Of a stretch of 34,465 nucleotides of DNA, positions 26,637 through 34,465 are shown one piece after another. A program made the position numbers and the translations under genes. The notes below the pieces were generated by a model that was not told where the DNA came from, did no database searches, and saw only the letters and a list, made by a program, of their open reading frames with translations. Numbering within the stretch: the first letter of the stretch is position 1; each line of letters begins with the position of its first letter. This DNA is from Planctomycetaceae bacterium (GTDB taxonomy: Bacteria > Planctomycetota > Planctomycetia > Pirellulales > Pirellulaceae): contig JAHEBQ010000070.1 in assembly GCA_024642205.1 (NCBI GenBank), forward strand, positions 1-34,465. The letters are read 5' to 3'.

Positions 26637-27422
26637 CTAGGGGTTGTTTGCGACAAGCCTTAACAACACGAACAACAACAGGATGATGATAAGAATGCCG
26701 GTTGCAATCGCCCCGATGAATATCCGGTTTTTTCGTCGTTTGCGATTTTTCAGTTCGGCTTGTGGATCCCAGGCATCGGGCAACTTGTAATTGGCCTCTT
26801 TGAAAGCCCGTCTGACTCTGGCTTTTTGACGCTTTTCTTTTGCTTCGGCAACCAAGCTCGGAAATACTCTTTCGGCTGGAAGCCAATCGTTCCAGTCTTC
26901 GCGCCAGACAATACATCCAATTTTGACCTCGCCCCGGTCGAGATATTCCTGCATGGCCTTGCCCTTCAGCGGACCTTTTTCACCCCATTCGCGACTGCGA
27001 AAATACCAAACCCGCGTGGGAGCTTCGGCGATCGGATCGATTTTTCCGATCGTGGCAGGAAGTTGAGGTTTGTCCAGCGTGAACACTTCGGCAGGTTCTC
27101 TCGCGGAATCGAAATCTGTCAGAGCATCATCTGCGCGCTTTGGCTTGGGAAGATCTTCCAGGTGACGATTCTCGGCAGGAATGCCATCCATCGTGATTTG
27201 CTCGTCGACCGAATGAAGTGCTATCGCGGAATCGTCGGGGACGTTTTTTCGGCGGTCATGCTGAGGGACCCGGAACTCCTTGTCCGGGGCATTTGGCATG
27301 GATGAAATGTCGGGTACGGTGACTCTCCCCAGACAGTGTGGGCACTGTCCTTCCTGGCCGGCCTGTGTGGCTTTCACGTTCAGCCGCTTTTCGCAGTGTT
27401 GGCAGAGAAACCGAATTCCCAT
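26637..27422 (-). CDS. GYF_2-domain, zinc-ribbon, tail-anchored membrane protein
   Basis: This is a 261-residue protein. The N-terminal zinc ribbon has IRFLCQHCEKRLNVK and QCPHCLGRVTVP (two CxxC pairs). A long acidic, disordered-looking linker follows. A GYF_2 domain lies around residues 140-195 (RVWYFRSREWGEKGPLKG, VWREDWNDWLPAERVF), then a basic helix and a C-terminal membrane helix (FIGAIATGILIIILLLFVLL). The arrangement is common in planctomycete proteins that bind partners at the membrane; that is inference. The start at 27422 (MGIRFLCQHC) is preferred over 27512. The FabI-like gene ends 97 bases upstream on the same strand, and an inverted repeat spans the gap. Confidence 0.82.
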   Translation of the reverse strand: MGIRFLCQHCEKRLNVKATQAGQEGQCPHCLGRVTVPDISSMPNAPDKEFRVPQHDRRKNVPDDSAIALHSVDEQITMDGIPAENRHLEDLPKPKRADDALTDFDSAREPAEVFTLDKPQLPATIGKIDPIAEAPTRVWYFRSREWGEKGPLKGKAMQEYLDRGEVKIGCIVWREDWNDWLPAERVFPSLVAEAKEKRQKARVRRAFKEANYKLPDAWDPQAELKNRKRRKNRIFIGAIATGILIIILLLFVLLRLVANNP

Positions 27423-27470
27423 TGGAATCGCTTTGATCGAAAAAATTGAAGGAGAGACGATTTGGCCATT

Positions 27471-27530
27471 ATAGCCAATACCAAGCTTCTCATTTACTCG
27501 GGGACGACACAACTCTTGCCTATTGGCTAT
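27471..27530. repeat. 10-bp inverted repeat with a 40-base spacer at the FabI stop
   Basis: ATAGCCAATA (27471-27480) and TATTGGCTAT (27521-27530) are perfect inverted copies. The second includes the FabI-like stop codon (27520-27522). The repeat lies between FabI and the GYF_2 gene. It could form a long hairpin in the transcript or be chance. Confidence 0.35.
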
Positions 27531-28326
27531 CCATTACTTTGGTGACAATTTCACGATCAAAGTAGTTGATCGACATCGCAGAGTCGATTACCAGTTGCTG
27601 CGAGTTAATCCCGGATGATCGCGGGCTGAGCAAAAAACAAGCCGCGTTGGCAACTTCTTGGGTCGATACTGCGCGCCCGCGTGGAATGACCTTTTCGGCG
27701 TAGAGATAGCTGTCGACGTAACCTGGAATGCCTGCCGACGCCGATGTTTTCAGTAAACCGGGTGCGACCGCGTTGAAGCGGACCTCAGAAAAATTGCTGA
27801 AGCTCTTTGTCAAAAAGGCCAATGAGCTGTCCAATGCCGCTTTCACCGGAGCCATAAAGCCGTAGTTTTCGCTGGCCATCGTGGTCGTCGAAATCGAAAT
27901 CGTAATCACCGAAGCGTCCTTGGCAAGGAGATCCTTGAATGTGTTGGAGATCGAGATGAATGAAAAGCAGGAAATGTCGATTGTCCGAAGGAACTGCTGC
28001 TTGGTCGTTTCATGAAATGGCTTGACGCCTGATTCATCGTAGGCGGCAAACGCAATCGAATGGACAATGCCGTGAACCACCGGGTGTTTCGTGGCAATTT
28101 CCGTTTTGACTCGCTCAATTTGATCTTCGAATTCAACATCACAAATCAGGCAAGGGCGATCACCCATCAACTTGGAAACCGATTCACGACGTTCGGGACT
28201 GCGAACAACATACACGACCGTCGCGCCAACTTCCTCGAGAGTCTTGCCGATGTGCCATGCAACGCTCTTTTTGTTGGCGACGCCAAACACGACGATGGTC
28301 TTGCCGGCAAGTTGAAGAAAGTCCAT
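27520..28326 (-). CDS. fabI: FabI-like enoyl-ACP reductase, divergent active site
   Basis: This 268-residue short-chain dehydrogenase reduces, by family, the trans-2 double bond of an enoyl-ACP with NAD(P)H. The N-terminus KTIVVFGVANKKSVAWHIG is the FabI type of dinucleotide site. The catalytic pair is Tyr155-x6-Lys162 (NYGFMAPVK). The other FabI tyrosine (Tyr146 of E. coli, in SYLGAER) is replaced by Ile145 here (ISISTTTM). FNAVAPGLLKTSASAGI and the C-terminal NSQQLVIDSAMSI complete the fold. The start at 28326 (MDFLQLAGK) has GGAA 7 bases ahead. It is the third gene after the CrtI-like and FabZ genes, 96 bases behind FabZ. Confidence 0.88.
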   Translation of the reverse strand: MDFLQLAGKTIVVFGVANKKSVAWHIGKTLEEVGATVVYVVRSPERRESVSKLMGDRPCLICDVEFEDQIERVKTEIATKHPVVHGIVHSIAFAAYDESGVKPFHETTKQQFLRTIDISCFSFISISNTFKDLLAKDASVITISISTTTMASENYGFMAPVKAALDSSLAFLTKSFSNFSEVRFNAVAPGLLKTSASAGIPGYVDSYLYAEKVIPRGRAVSTQEVANAACFLLSPRSSGINSQQLVIDSAMSINYFDREIVTKVMDSQ

Positions 28327-28422
28327 ATTGAGTTCCAGCGGTGAATTGTCATAGCGTAGGCCTGCACTCCGTGCACGATCGCTGTTCGGCCCAGTGGCAT
28401 GCCGCATTCGAAAAACGGCCAG

Positions 28423-28866
28423 TCAAGTTCTGGGGTCGGCAACCGTACATGTGAACGACAGTCGTGCGATCAGTTTTCCATTACACTTCACTTGCGCGGT
28501 CATGTAATAGGCCGTTGATACGACGTCATCCAAATTGACATGATTCTCGATCGTGTCTCCCGGGTAAACCATGCGTTTGAACTTTACGTCACCCATTCGC
28601 GTCAAGACTGGAATGCCGGTGCCGGTCGAAACAACTTCCGACAACAGCACGGCACCTGACTGAACGGCCGACTCACACAGAATGACTCCTGGCACAAGCG
28701 GGTGGCCGGGATAATGTCCCTGGAAGAAAAATTCGTCGGCGCGAAAGGTCTTGCGACAAACGATCGATGATTTGTCCTGGCTGGTAATCTCGTCAATCAA
28801 CAACATCGGGGCGCGGTGGGGAATCGCGGCGAGGATCCTGTCCAAACTTGGATGGTTTGTTGACAT
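28423..28866 (-). CDS. fabZ: FabZ-type 3-hydroxyacyl-ACP dehydratase
   Basis: This 147-residue hot-dog-fold enzyme dehydrates 3-hydroxyacyl-ACP to trans-2-enoyl-ACP. The active-site block is FFQGHYPGHPLVPG (His51), and the partner acid lies in CESAVQ (Glu65); both match FabZ. IPHRAPMLLIDEI opens the domain. The length is typical. The ATG at 28866 follows the CrtI-like stop by 2 bases (TAA-AC-ATG), with GAGG inside the end of the upstream gene, so translation is probably coupled. Longer in-frame starts upstream would overlap that gene and add unlike sequence, so I reject them. Confidence 0.93.
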   Translation of the reverse strand: MSTNHPSLDRILAAIPHRAPMLLIDEITSQDKSSIVCRKTFRADEFFFQGHYPGHPLVPGVILCESAVQSGAVLLSEVVSTGTGIPVLTRMGDVKFKRMVYPGDTIENHVNLDDVVSTAYYMTAQVKCNGKLIARLSFTCTVADPRT

Positions 28867-28868
28867 GT

Positions 28869-30314
28869 TTACCTCGTAGCAACCGGCGAAGTGGCTGCCA
28901 TTTTGCTGATTTGATTGATGACGTCGTTGGCAACAATCACGCCGTAATTGATCGTTCCCAGCCATCCCGACATGATGATCCCGCAGCTCCCGGCGTGGTA
29001 AAGACCACGGATTTGATCGGGCAAGGCACGGCTGACAGTCAGCCCTTCAAATTTCGTACCAAAACTCGCGCCGTCCAGGTGTTTGGTGTAGTGTTCAAAT
29101 GTCACGGGGGTCGCGGCTTCGGCATGTACGATGCGTTCGCGGCAGTTGGGGACATATTTTTCGAGCGCGTCAAGTGTCGTGTCGACCAGGTCCAGTTTGC
29201 TGGCGTCATACTCCGCATTGGACATCCCGGACCAATCGTTGTAATTTGCATTGGTACTGGAAACAATCAATGTCCGTCCCTTTCCATTGGGCCGCGTATC
29301 TGGGTAATAAAAAGAAAACGTCCGGCTGGTGATATTGCGGTCGAGAAGCAGGTCGGTTTGAAACCGTTGGGCCGTACTGGAGAACAGCAGGTCACCCGTT
29401 TCGCGCGGAACCGTGTCGTCAGGGGCCATTGCCATGTAGACCTGCGTGCTTGAGTTGTTCAAACGGACCGCTTGTGCTTCGTCGATAAACGACTGGTCAA
29501 ACTTGTCTGCGCCGACGAGTTGGAAGATCGTCGCGCGCAGATTGGCATTGGATACAACGGCCTTGGTCTTGATTGTTCGCCCGTTGACTTCCACTGATTG
29601 AATTCCATTGGATCCCACATGGATTTTTTCCACGTCGCAATTGATCCGAACATCGACACCACTGGACTTCATTTCTTTTTCCATCGACTGGACCAGTTTG
29701 TCGGTCCCGCCCTGGAACACAAATACACCTTTGGACATGAAATTCGAAAACACGATCCCGTAGGTGATCGCCGGGTCCTCCAGGGTCGATCCGTTTGCAT
29801 AGGTGATCGGCTCCATCAACAATCGAATCACGTCTTCGCGACCGGGAAAGTATTCATCAAATAGCTCACGAGTCGTTTTGGATTGGTCGTCATAGAAATT
29901 CATTCCGCGAGCGGCGTCAAAAAACCGATCCACGCTTTCCGGAGCCACACCAAAATCCGATGTCAGCAGTCGCGTGAAATCCTGGCGATCAAACGTCGTG
30001 GTTAACGAAAACATCGGGTTGTCAAATCGCACGCGTTCGAGTTGAACGATCGATTCAGCGATTTCCGGAGACCAGTACCGGCGACAACTCTTGACCATTC
30101 CGTACGGGAATCCGTGAAGCGAAATGTCAAAAATATGACCGCCTGGCCGCTTGAACCACGTCGCCAGACCGCCCAGCTTGTAGTGTTGCTCCAACAGCAA
30201 AACCTGGAGGCCGTTGCGCGCCAGGATGTTGGCGGCGGTCAGCCCGCCAAGTCCACTTCCGATCACAACAACGTCGTAACTGTCGTTCGCGCCTTTGAGA
30301 AAGTCTTTTGGCAT
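28869..30314 (-). CDS. CrtI-like (phytoene desaturase-type) FAD oxidoreductase
   Basis: This is a 481-residue flavoprotein. The Rossmann motif DVVVIGSGLGGLTAA (GSGLGG at 19-24) and Glu42 in LLEQHYKLGG bind FAD. VFVFQGGTDKLVQSMEKEM is the second CrtI-type block, and LYHAGSCGIIMSGWLGTIN is the C-terminal FAD-contact block. The length fits the phytoene desaturase/carotenoid isomerase family. Because it is coupled to FabZ and a FabI-like gene, the substrate may be an acyl chain instead of a carotenoid; that is inference. It is the first gene of the leftward set and diverges from the Nramp-related gene across about 210 bases. Confidence 0.88.
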   Translation of the reverse strand: MPKDFLKGANDSYDVVVIGSGLGGLTAANILARNGLQVLLLEQHYKLGGLATWFKRPGGHIFDISLHGFPYGMVKSCRRYWSPEIAESIVQLERVRFDNPMFSLTTTFDRQDFTRLLTSDFGVAPESVDRFFDAARGMNFYDDQSKTTRELFDEYFPGREDVIRLLMEPITYANGSTLEDPAITYGIVFSNFMSKGVFVFQGGTDKLVQSMEKEMKSSGVDVRINCDVEKIHVGSNGIQSVEVNGRTIKTKAVVSNANLRATIFQLVGADKFDQSFIDEAQAVRLNNSSTQVYMAMAPDDTVPRETGDLLFSSTAQRFQTDLLLDRNITSRTFSFYYPDTRPNGKGRTLIVSSTNANYNDWSGMSNAEYDASKLDLVDTTLDALEKYVPNCRERIVHAEAATPVTFEHYTKHLDGASFGTKFEGLTVSRALPDQIRGLYHAGSCGIIMSGWLGTINYGVIVANDVINQISKMAATSPVATR

Positions 30315-30523
30315 AAACTCTTAAAAACTGGATTGATTAAACGTCAGGCAAGTCGAATCAGGATAGGAGATTGCGTGGGTTTATTCAATGGTATGCGGAG
30401 CCCCAGCGTTACCGCGAGGTCAACGTTCGATTAAACTGGCACGTGAATGTGTCGGCGTTTGAAGTCCCAATAATCGCTTTCAATAATCTGTTTCGCCATC
30501 CCTGGTTATTAATGTTGGACAAC
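30315..30523. promoter_or_regulatory. Divergent promoter region of the CrtI-like and Nramp-related genes
   Basis: A spacer of about 210 bases separates the starts of two divergent genes, so both promoters must lie here. I could not identify specific boxes with confidence. Confidence 0.4.
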
Positions 30524-31942
30524 ATGCCGATTGAAGATCCCTATCAGCTTTCCGCCGCAAACGTGAAGGAACCACCTGCGAATTTCGTAGACAGTGTCAA
30601 GTACCTGGGTCCGGGATTCATTCTCTCTGCGTCGATTGTCGGCTCCGGAGAACTGATCGCGACAACGATCATGGGAGCCAAGGCCGGGTTTGTCCTGCTA
30701 TGGTTCATCGTTTTCAGCTGCATCGTCAAGGTTGCGGTTCAACTTGAATTTGGCAAGCACGCGATCAGTTCGGGTGAAACGACCATGAGGGCACTGAATT
30801 CACTCCCCGGGCCACGAATTGGCTCCGCCAATTGGTCAATCTGGATGTGGTTGGTCTTGATGCTTACCAAGACATTGCAATTGGGCGGGATCATCGGGGC
30901 AGTCGTACTGGCCATTGAACAACTGTTCCCCTGGCTCGGAACCGCGAATCTACTTACCACCGGTTCGTTTTCGATTCCGGTACGGTTTCTTACGACCTTG
31001 CTGCTGGGGGTTTCCGTGTCCCTGTTGGTGTACCGGGGCTATTACGTGGTTTTGGAAAAAGCCGCATTGATCATGATCGGATTGTTCACGCTGTTGACAG
31101 TCTTGTCTCTCGTAATGCTCCAGACAACCGAATTAGCGGTAACAGGTGCCGAGCTTGGATCCGGAATGATTCCAAGTTGGCCGTCTCAAGCGGCACTGCT
31201 GGTGGCGATCGGTGCTTTTGGAATCACCGGTGTCGGGGGTGACGAAATTCTCGCGTACAACTATTGGCTGATTGAAAAGGGGTACGCATCTTATACCGGA
31301 CCAAAAGACAATTCGTTGGATTGGGAACGTCGTGCCAAAGGCTGGATTCGCGTGATGTACTGGGACGCTATCCTGGCGATGGTTTGTTACACCGCCATGA
31401 CAGCCATGTTTTATTTACTCGGTGCTGCCGTACTGCACCGCAACGGAACAGTACCGGAAAACGACCAACTGATTGCGACGCTGGGTACCATGTACACCCA
31501 AACACTTGGACCGTGGGCAACAACCGGCTTTGTATTTGGCGCGGTAATCGTGCTGTATTCGACGATGTTCGCGGCGCTTGCGGCCTGGACCCGGCTCTAT
31601 ACCGATGCGCTGGGGCAAATCGGAGTACTGGATTTTAACAACCTCACATCGCGAAGGCGCTCGATCAGCCTGATTGCGTGGGGATTTCCCCTGATCTGGA
31701 CCGCGTTGTCGTTATTCTTTCAAGCGCCGGGAATGATGGTGATCATCGGCGGGACGATCACCGTTGCCATTCTGTTGATCGTGGTTTACGCAGCGCTTTT
31801 TTTTCGGTATGGCCGACTTGATCCAAGATTGATGCCATCAAGATTCTACGACATCGCCCTTTGGACCAGTGCGATTGCAATATTGACCGTCGCATTAATG
31901 ACGGGGAAAGACATTATGGTAAAACTGTTCCCGCCTGGCTGA
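30524..31942 (+). CDS. Nramp-related membrane transporter lacking the DPGN and MPH motifs
   Basis: This is a polytopic protein of about 472 residues with eleven or so membrane segments. TM1 reads GPGFILSASIVGSGELIATT, where classical Nramp has DPGN. The TM6 region reads AFGITGVGGDEILAYNY where Nramp has the A-x-x-M-P-H motif. The overall layout (GPGFI start, VAVQLEFGKHAISSGETTM, TM6 break) still places it in the Nramp/SLC11-related group. Altered metal ligands mean that the transported ion is uncertain. The start is ambiguous: ATGs at 30512 and 30524 are both usable, and GGA lies 6 bases before the second. The frame is open back to 30371, but the upstream part looks non-coding. Confidence 0.85.
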   Translation: MPIEDPYQLSAANVKEPPANFVDSVKYLGPGFILSASIVGSGELIATTIMGAKAGFVLLWFIVFSCIVKVAVQLEFGKHAISSGETTMRALNSLPGPRIGSANWSIWMWLVLMLTKTLQLGGIIGAVVLAIEQLFPWLGTANLLTTGSFSIPVRFLTTLLLGVSVSLLVYRGYYVVLEKAALIMIGLFTLLTVLSLVMLQTTELAVTGAELGSGMIPSWPSQAALLVAIGAFGITGVGGDEILAYNYWLIEKGYASYTGPKDNSLDWERRAKGWIRVMYWDAILAMVCYTAMTAMFYLLGAAVLHRNGTVPENDQLIATLGTMYTQTLGPWATTGFVFGAVIVLYSTMFAALAAWTRLYTDALGQIGVLDFNNLTSRRRSISLIAWGFPLIWTALSLFFQAPGMMVIIGGTITVAILLIVVYAALFFRYGRLDPRLMPSRFYDIALWTSAIAILTVALMTGKDIMVKLFPPG

Positions 31943-32187
31943 TCAAAAACGGGAACTCGACAAAAACGGGACTGGTCCATTTCGACCCTTGGGAACACAA
32001 GAAAAATCAATGAACTGGATCTGCTCTGCTCCTAAAAAAGGCCAAAGTGAATTCAAAGATGTTCGTGAGACTTTGAGAATACAATATCCTCGGGAGTGTC
32101 GATCCGGATCCCGGGTGATTCGTTGGTCGGTAGTAGAGAATTGGGCTTGTCTCCTTTCTTGGTGGTCCGCTTTATTCGAGAAAACTA

Positions 32188-32427
32188 ATGAGTCAGGAAC
32201 AACCAAACAATCCGTTGCACGGAGTAAAACTTGCTGATATCCTCGATTATCTGGTCGCGACTTATGGCTGGGAAGAGTTGGGTAGGAAGATCAATATTCG
32301 CTGTTTCAATATTGATCCTACAATCAAATCCAGTTTGTCCTTTCTTCGGAGGACAACCTGGGCCAGAGAAAAAGTCGAGCGACTTTATCTGAAATCGATT
32401 CGCAATGGCCCCGGCAGGGCGCAATAG
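32188..32427 (+). CDS. VF530-type (DUF2132) DNA-binding protein
   Basis: This 79-residue small protein has NNPLHGVKLADILDYLV, YGWEELGRKINIRCFNID and PTIKSSLSFLRRTTWAREK, the characteristic blocks of the VF530 family, including NPLHG and the TxWARxKVExLY ending. VF530 has a helical fold with DNA-binding character; the cellular role is not well established. The ATG at 32188 gives the family start. It stands alone, 245 bases after the transporter gene. Confidence 0.9.
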   Translation: MSQEQPNNPLHGVKLADILDYLVATYGWEELGRKINIRCFNIDPTIKSSLSFLRRTTWAREKVERLYLKSIRNGPGRAQ

Positions 32428-32502
32428 CCTCACAGGTTGGCTGCCGTCGAATTGTCTCTCAAACAAAGATTCAACGGTTGATAATCCAGACCGGCACAGT
32501 CG

Positions 32503-32517
32503 TTGCATCTGATGCAA
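32503..32517. repeat. Short perfect palindrome
   Basis: TTGCATC-T-GATGCAA in the 279-base spacer between the VF530 gene and the acetylesterase gene. It could be an operator; no other evidence. Nothing else is recognised in 32428-32706. Confidence 0.2.
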
Positions 32518-32706
32518 TAACCAGTGAAATCGCCAACTCGCAGCCCAGCGTGATGAACTGGTTCAGCCGCCAAGTTGCCAATGCCAACATCCTGACAACA
32601 CTCAGCCACAAACCGTGCTCACCAATCCAACCCATTGAAGCTCAGACAACGCAGTCCGCAACCAAAATCCGAACGCGGCCTGGTGGGCGGAGTACGATAC
32701 CTCGTT

Positions 32707-34465
32707 TCACTCATATTGAGTAATCCCTTTCCAGTTGTCAGTCCGGAACGGCGAGGCAGGCAATCCGGCGGCGTTGTAAAGATTGCAGCCTTCCGGGTTG
32801 TCGGACCAGGCATAACGGACGGCAACGGGATGAGGAACCTCAGGGCTGGATACAACGACTTCTTCGCCATCGATTACGGCGTCAGCCCACACGAATTTCC
32901 TGTCAATCCCGGCGACCTCGAAGCGTTGGAGTTTGTCGCCTTTGGACATCAATCCTTCCGAGTGATCAAACGCCAATCGGGCTTTTCCGCCGTCGATTTC
33001 GATCGACTTGTACATCGGGCCAGAATACTCAATATTCTTGCCGTAATCCTGGGCCAATGCGATCAATGCCAGTCGATTGCCGACGTCCTGTTTGTTCTTG
33101 GGATGGATGTCGTTGGCTTCGCCGATATCAATAATTACCGCTTGACCTGTCTTCGGAACGTCCAGTGACATCGTTTGCGCTTCGCGAAGTTCCGCCCATT
33201 GGCTATTACCGGGCAAGTCAGCCGGTGCCATGAAGTTTGCCAGCTGGACCCAGTAAAATGACAAGTCCTGATCGAATTTGTCTCGCCAGTCATTTACCAA
33301 CATCGGCATCAACGTCCGATATTGGTAGGCCCGTCCTGCATTGGATTCACCCTGGTACCAAATAACGCCACGCGCTTTGAACGGCAGGATCGGATTGATC
33401 ATCGCGTTGTACAGCAGCGTTGGATGATTAGGCCCGTTAAACGCCGGTTGCGGTCTCGGGCCAAGGCTGGCTGTCCTGGTTCCCGGCTTGAAGTTCCATT
33501 GACCCGCAAGTGAAATAGGTGGCTCGTTTTCCAACTGGATGAATACGTTGTCGGCTTCGCCATGGATACCCCCCCCGCCGTTGTTATCGGTAACTCGAAT
33601 CGCGATCGTGTTTTCTTCGTTTTTCAACAAATCAGCGGACAATTCGTATTTTCTCCGGGCCGTCCAATCCGCCAACCCGCCGACTTGCCGGCCATTGACG
33701 TAGGTCTGGTCCATGTCGTCGATCTTGGCAACCGAGAGCGTCGTCTTTTTGCCGATCCACTTGGCAGGTACCTTGAACTTGCGCCGATACCATGCGACTC
33801 CGTCCAAGTCGCCGTATCCCTGCGATTCCCAGTTTCCGGGAACGTCGATTTTCTTCCAATCGGAATCGTCCAATTCCGGTTTTTGCCATTCGTCGGAGTG
33901 GTCGTCCAATGCCGCACGAAACGCCTCCTGCCATAAACGCGACTGATTGGCTTGTCGTTCCTGTTCCGCTGGATTTGCTGCGCTAGCCGCAATGCGCTCG
34001 ACAGCTTCAGAAAAATCAGCGTGTTCTTTTAATGACTCGGGACTGATCCAAGTCTCGATAATCGTTCCGCCCCAGGAGGTATGAAGCAGGCCAATCGGAA
34101 CCTCAAGCTCCTGGTGCAGTTTGCGACCAAAAAAATAACCTGTCGCAGTAAAATCACCGACCGTTTGAGGCGTGCAGACTTGCCATCCAGAATTGATGAC
34201 ATCATCGAGTTTGCCTGGACTCGCGATGTGTTCGATTCGAACGTGGCGAATCATCGGCCAGTTTCCATTGCCGATTTCCTCAGCGGGATTGCCCGCGGCC
34301 CGGACCGGCCATTCCATGTTCGATTGCCCGCTACAAATCCAGACTTCGCCAGCCACGACGTTACCGAGCGTAATCTCCTTGGTCGGGCACTTGATCTTGA
34401 TATTGAATGGCTCTCCGAGTCCGATCGGCTTGAAGCTTGCATCCCACCGGCCGTGGGTATCCGCC
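32707..34465 (-). CDS. Sialate-O-acetylesterase-like protein with inserted sugar-binding domain, N-terminus cut by window edge
   Basis: This exported-type SGNH esterase is open to the right edge (586 codons visible). Upstream of the first internal Met the frame continues with ADTHGRWDASFKPI and NIKIKCPTKEITLGNVV, the usual N-terminal beta domain of the family. VWICSGQSNMEW carries the nucleophile Ser, and GVIWYQGESNAGRAYQYR is the second SGNH block. ANDIHPKNKQDVGNRLAL supplies the Asp-x-x-His pair. Between the SGNH blocks sits a GH2-like galactose-binding jelly roll (WKKIDVPGNWESQGYGDLDG, VAWYRRKF). It removes O-acetyl groups from sugars, by family, and fits the glycan theme of the window. 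Confidence 0.92.
   Translation of the reverse strand, partial: ADTHGRWDASFKPIGLGEPFNIKIKCPTKEITLGNVVAGEVWICSGQSNMEWPVRAAGNPAEEIGNGNWPMIRHVRIEHIASPGKLDDVINSGWQVCTPQTVGDFTATGYFFGRKLHQELEVPIGLLHTSWGGTIIETWISPESLKEHADFSEAVERIAASAANPAEQERQANQSRLWQEAFRAALDDHSDEWQKPELDDSDWKKIDVPGNWESQGYGDLDGVAWYRRKFKVPAKWIGKKTTLSVAKIDDMDQTYVNGRQVGGLADWTARRKYELSADLLKNEENTIAIRVTDNNGGGGIHGEADNVFIQLENEPPISLAGQWNFKPGTRTASLGPRPQPAFNGPNHPTLLYNAMINPILPFKARGVIWYQGESNAGRAYQYRTLMPMLVNDWRDKFDQDLSFYWVQLANFMAPADLPGNSQWAELREAQTMSLDVPKTGQAVIIDIGEANDIHPKNKQDVGNRLALIALAQDYGKNIEYSGPMYKSIEIDGGKARLAFDHSEGLMSKGDKLQRFEVAGIDRKFVWADAVIDGEEVVVSSPEVPHPVAVRYAWSDNPEGCNLYNAAGLPASPFRTDNWKGITQYE

Noticed and set aside
1..34465. CRISPR arrays, tRNA or rRNA genes, transposases, phage genes and attachment sites
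   Set aside because: I saw no repeat-spacer pattern, no cloverleaf or rRNA-like stretch, and no transposase or integrase motifs on either strand.

Overview
The window looks like a piece of a planctomycete chromosome, probably Pirellulales. This is inferred from gene content, with no rRNA or tRNA present to confirm it. The pointers are five secreted sulfatases, a DUF1080 (3-keto-disaccharide hydrolase-like) protein, a PQQ-type beta-propeller protein, a GYF_2 protein, a sialate-O-acetylesterase-like protein, an Nramp-related transporter, and the relics of a DUF1559 prepilin-like gene with its small lipoprotein partner. GC is moderate, intergenic spaces are long and clear Shine-Dalgarno sites are scarce.

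Layout. 1-1112 (minus) is the front of a secreted PQQ beta-propeller protein that runs off the left edge. 1689-2045 (minus) is a small secreted protein. 2667-5686 (minus) is a pair of touching sulfatase genes. 6571-7920 (plus) is a DUF1080 protein and 8798-10315 (plus) a PaaK/CapK-like adenylate-forming enzyme. 11096-11857 (minus) is a probable Fe(II)/2-oxoglutarate oxygenase. Behind it, 11860-13700 holds two decayed genes (DUF1559 and lipoprotein) that no intact reading frame reveals. 13946-20041 (minus) is a four-gene cluster: SGSH-like sulfatase, a secreted glycosidase-like protein with a frameshift, and two more sulfatases. 20408-22764 (plus) carries a D-2-hydroxyacid dehydrogenase and a Ser/Thr kinase with a TTG start. 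23123-24128 (minus) carries two hypothetical proteins, and 24370-25398 (plus) an RluD-type pseudouridine synthase. 25637-30314 (minus) carries a secreted protein, a GYF_2 membrane protein, and a tightly coupled set of FabI-like reductase, FabZ dehydratase and CrtI-like FAD oxidoreductase. 30524-31942 (plus) is an Nramp-related transporter, 32188-32427 (plus) a VF530-type DNA-binding protein, and 32707-34465 (minus) a sialate-O-acetylesterase-like protein that runs off the right edge.

How the genes work together. The sulfatases, glycosidase-like protein, DUF1080 protein and acetylesterase fit removal of sulfate and acetyl groups from a marine sulfated polysaccharide outside the cytoplasm. No sulfatase-maturing enzyme is present, so activation would have to come from elsewhere in the genome. 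The CrtI-FabZ-FabI set suggests synthesis or desaturation of an unusual acyl chain. The most informative unlisted structure is the decaying DUF1559/lipoprotein pair. The most system-like units are the sulfatase cluster and the CrtI-FabZ-FabI operon. I see no CRISPR array, phage, transposon or other clear mobile element.
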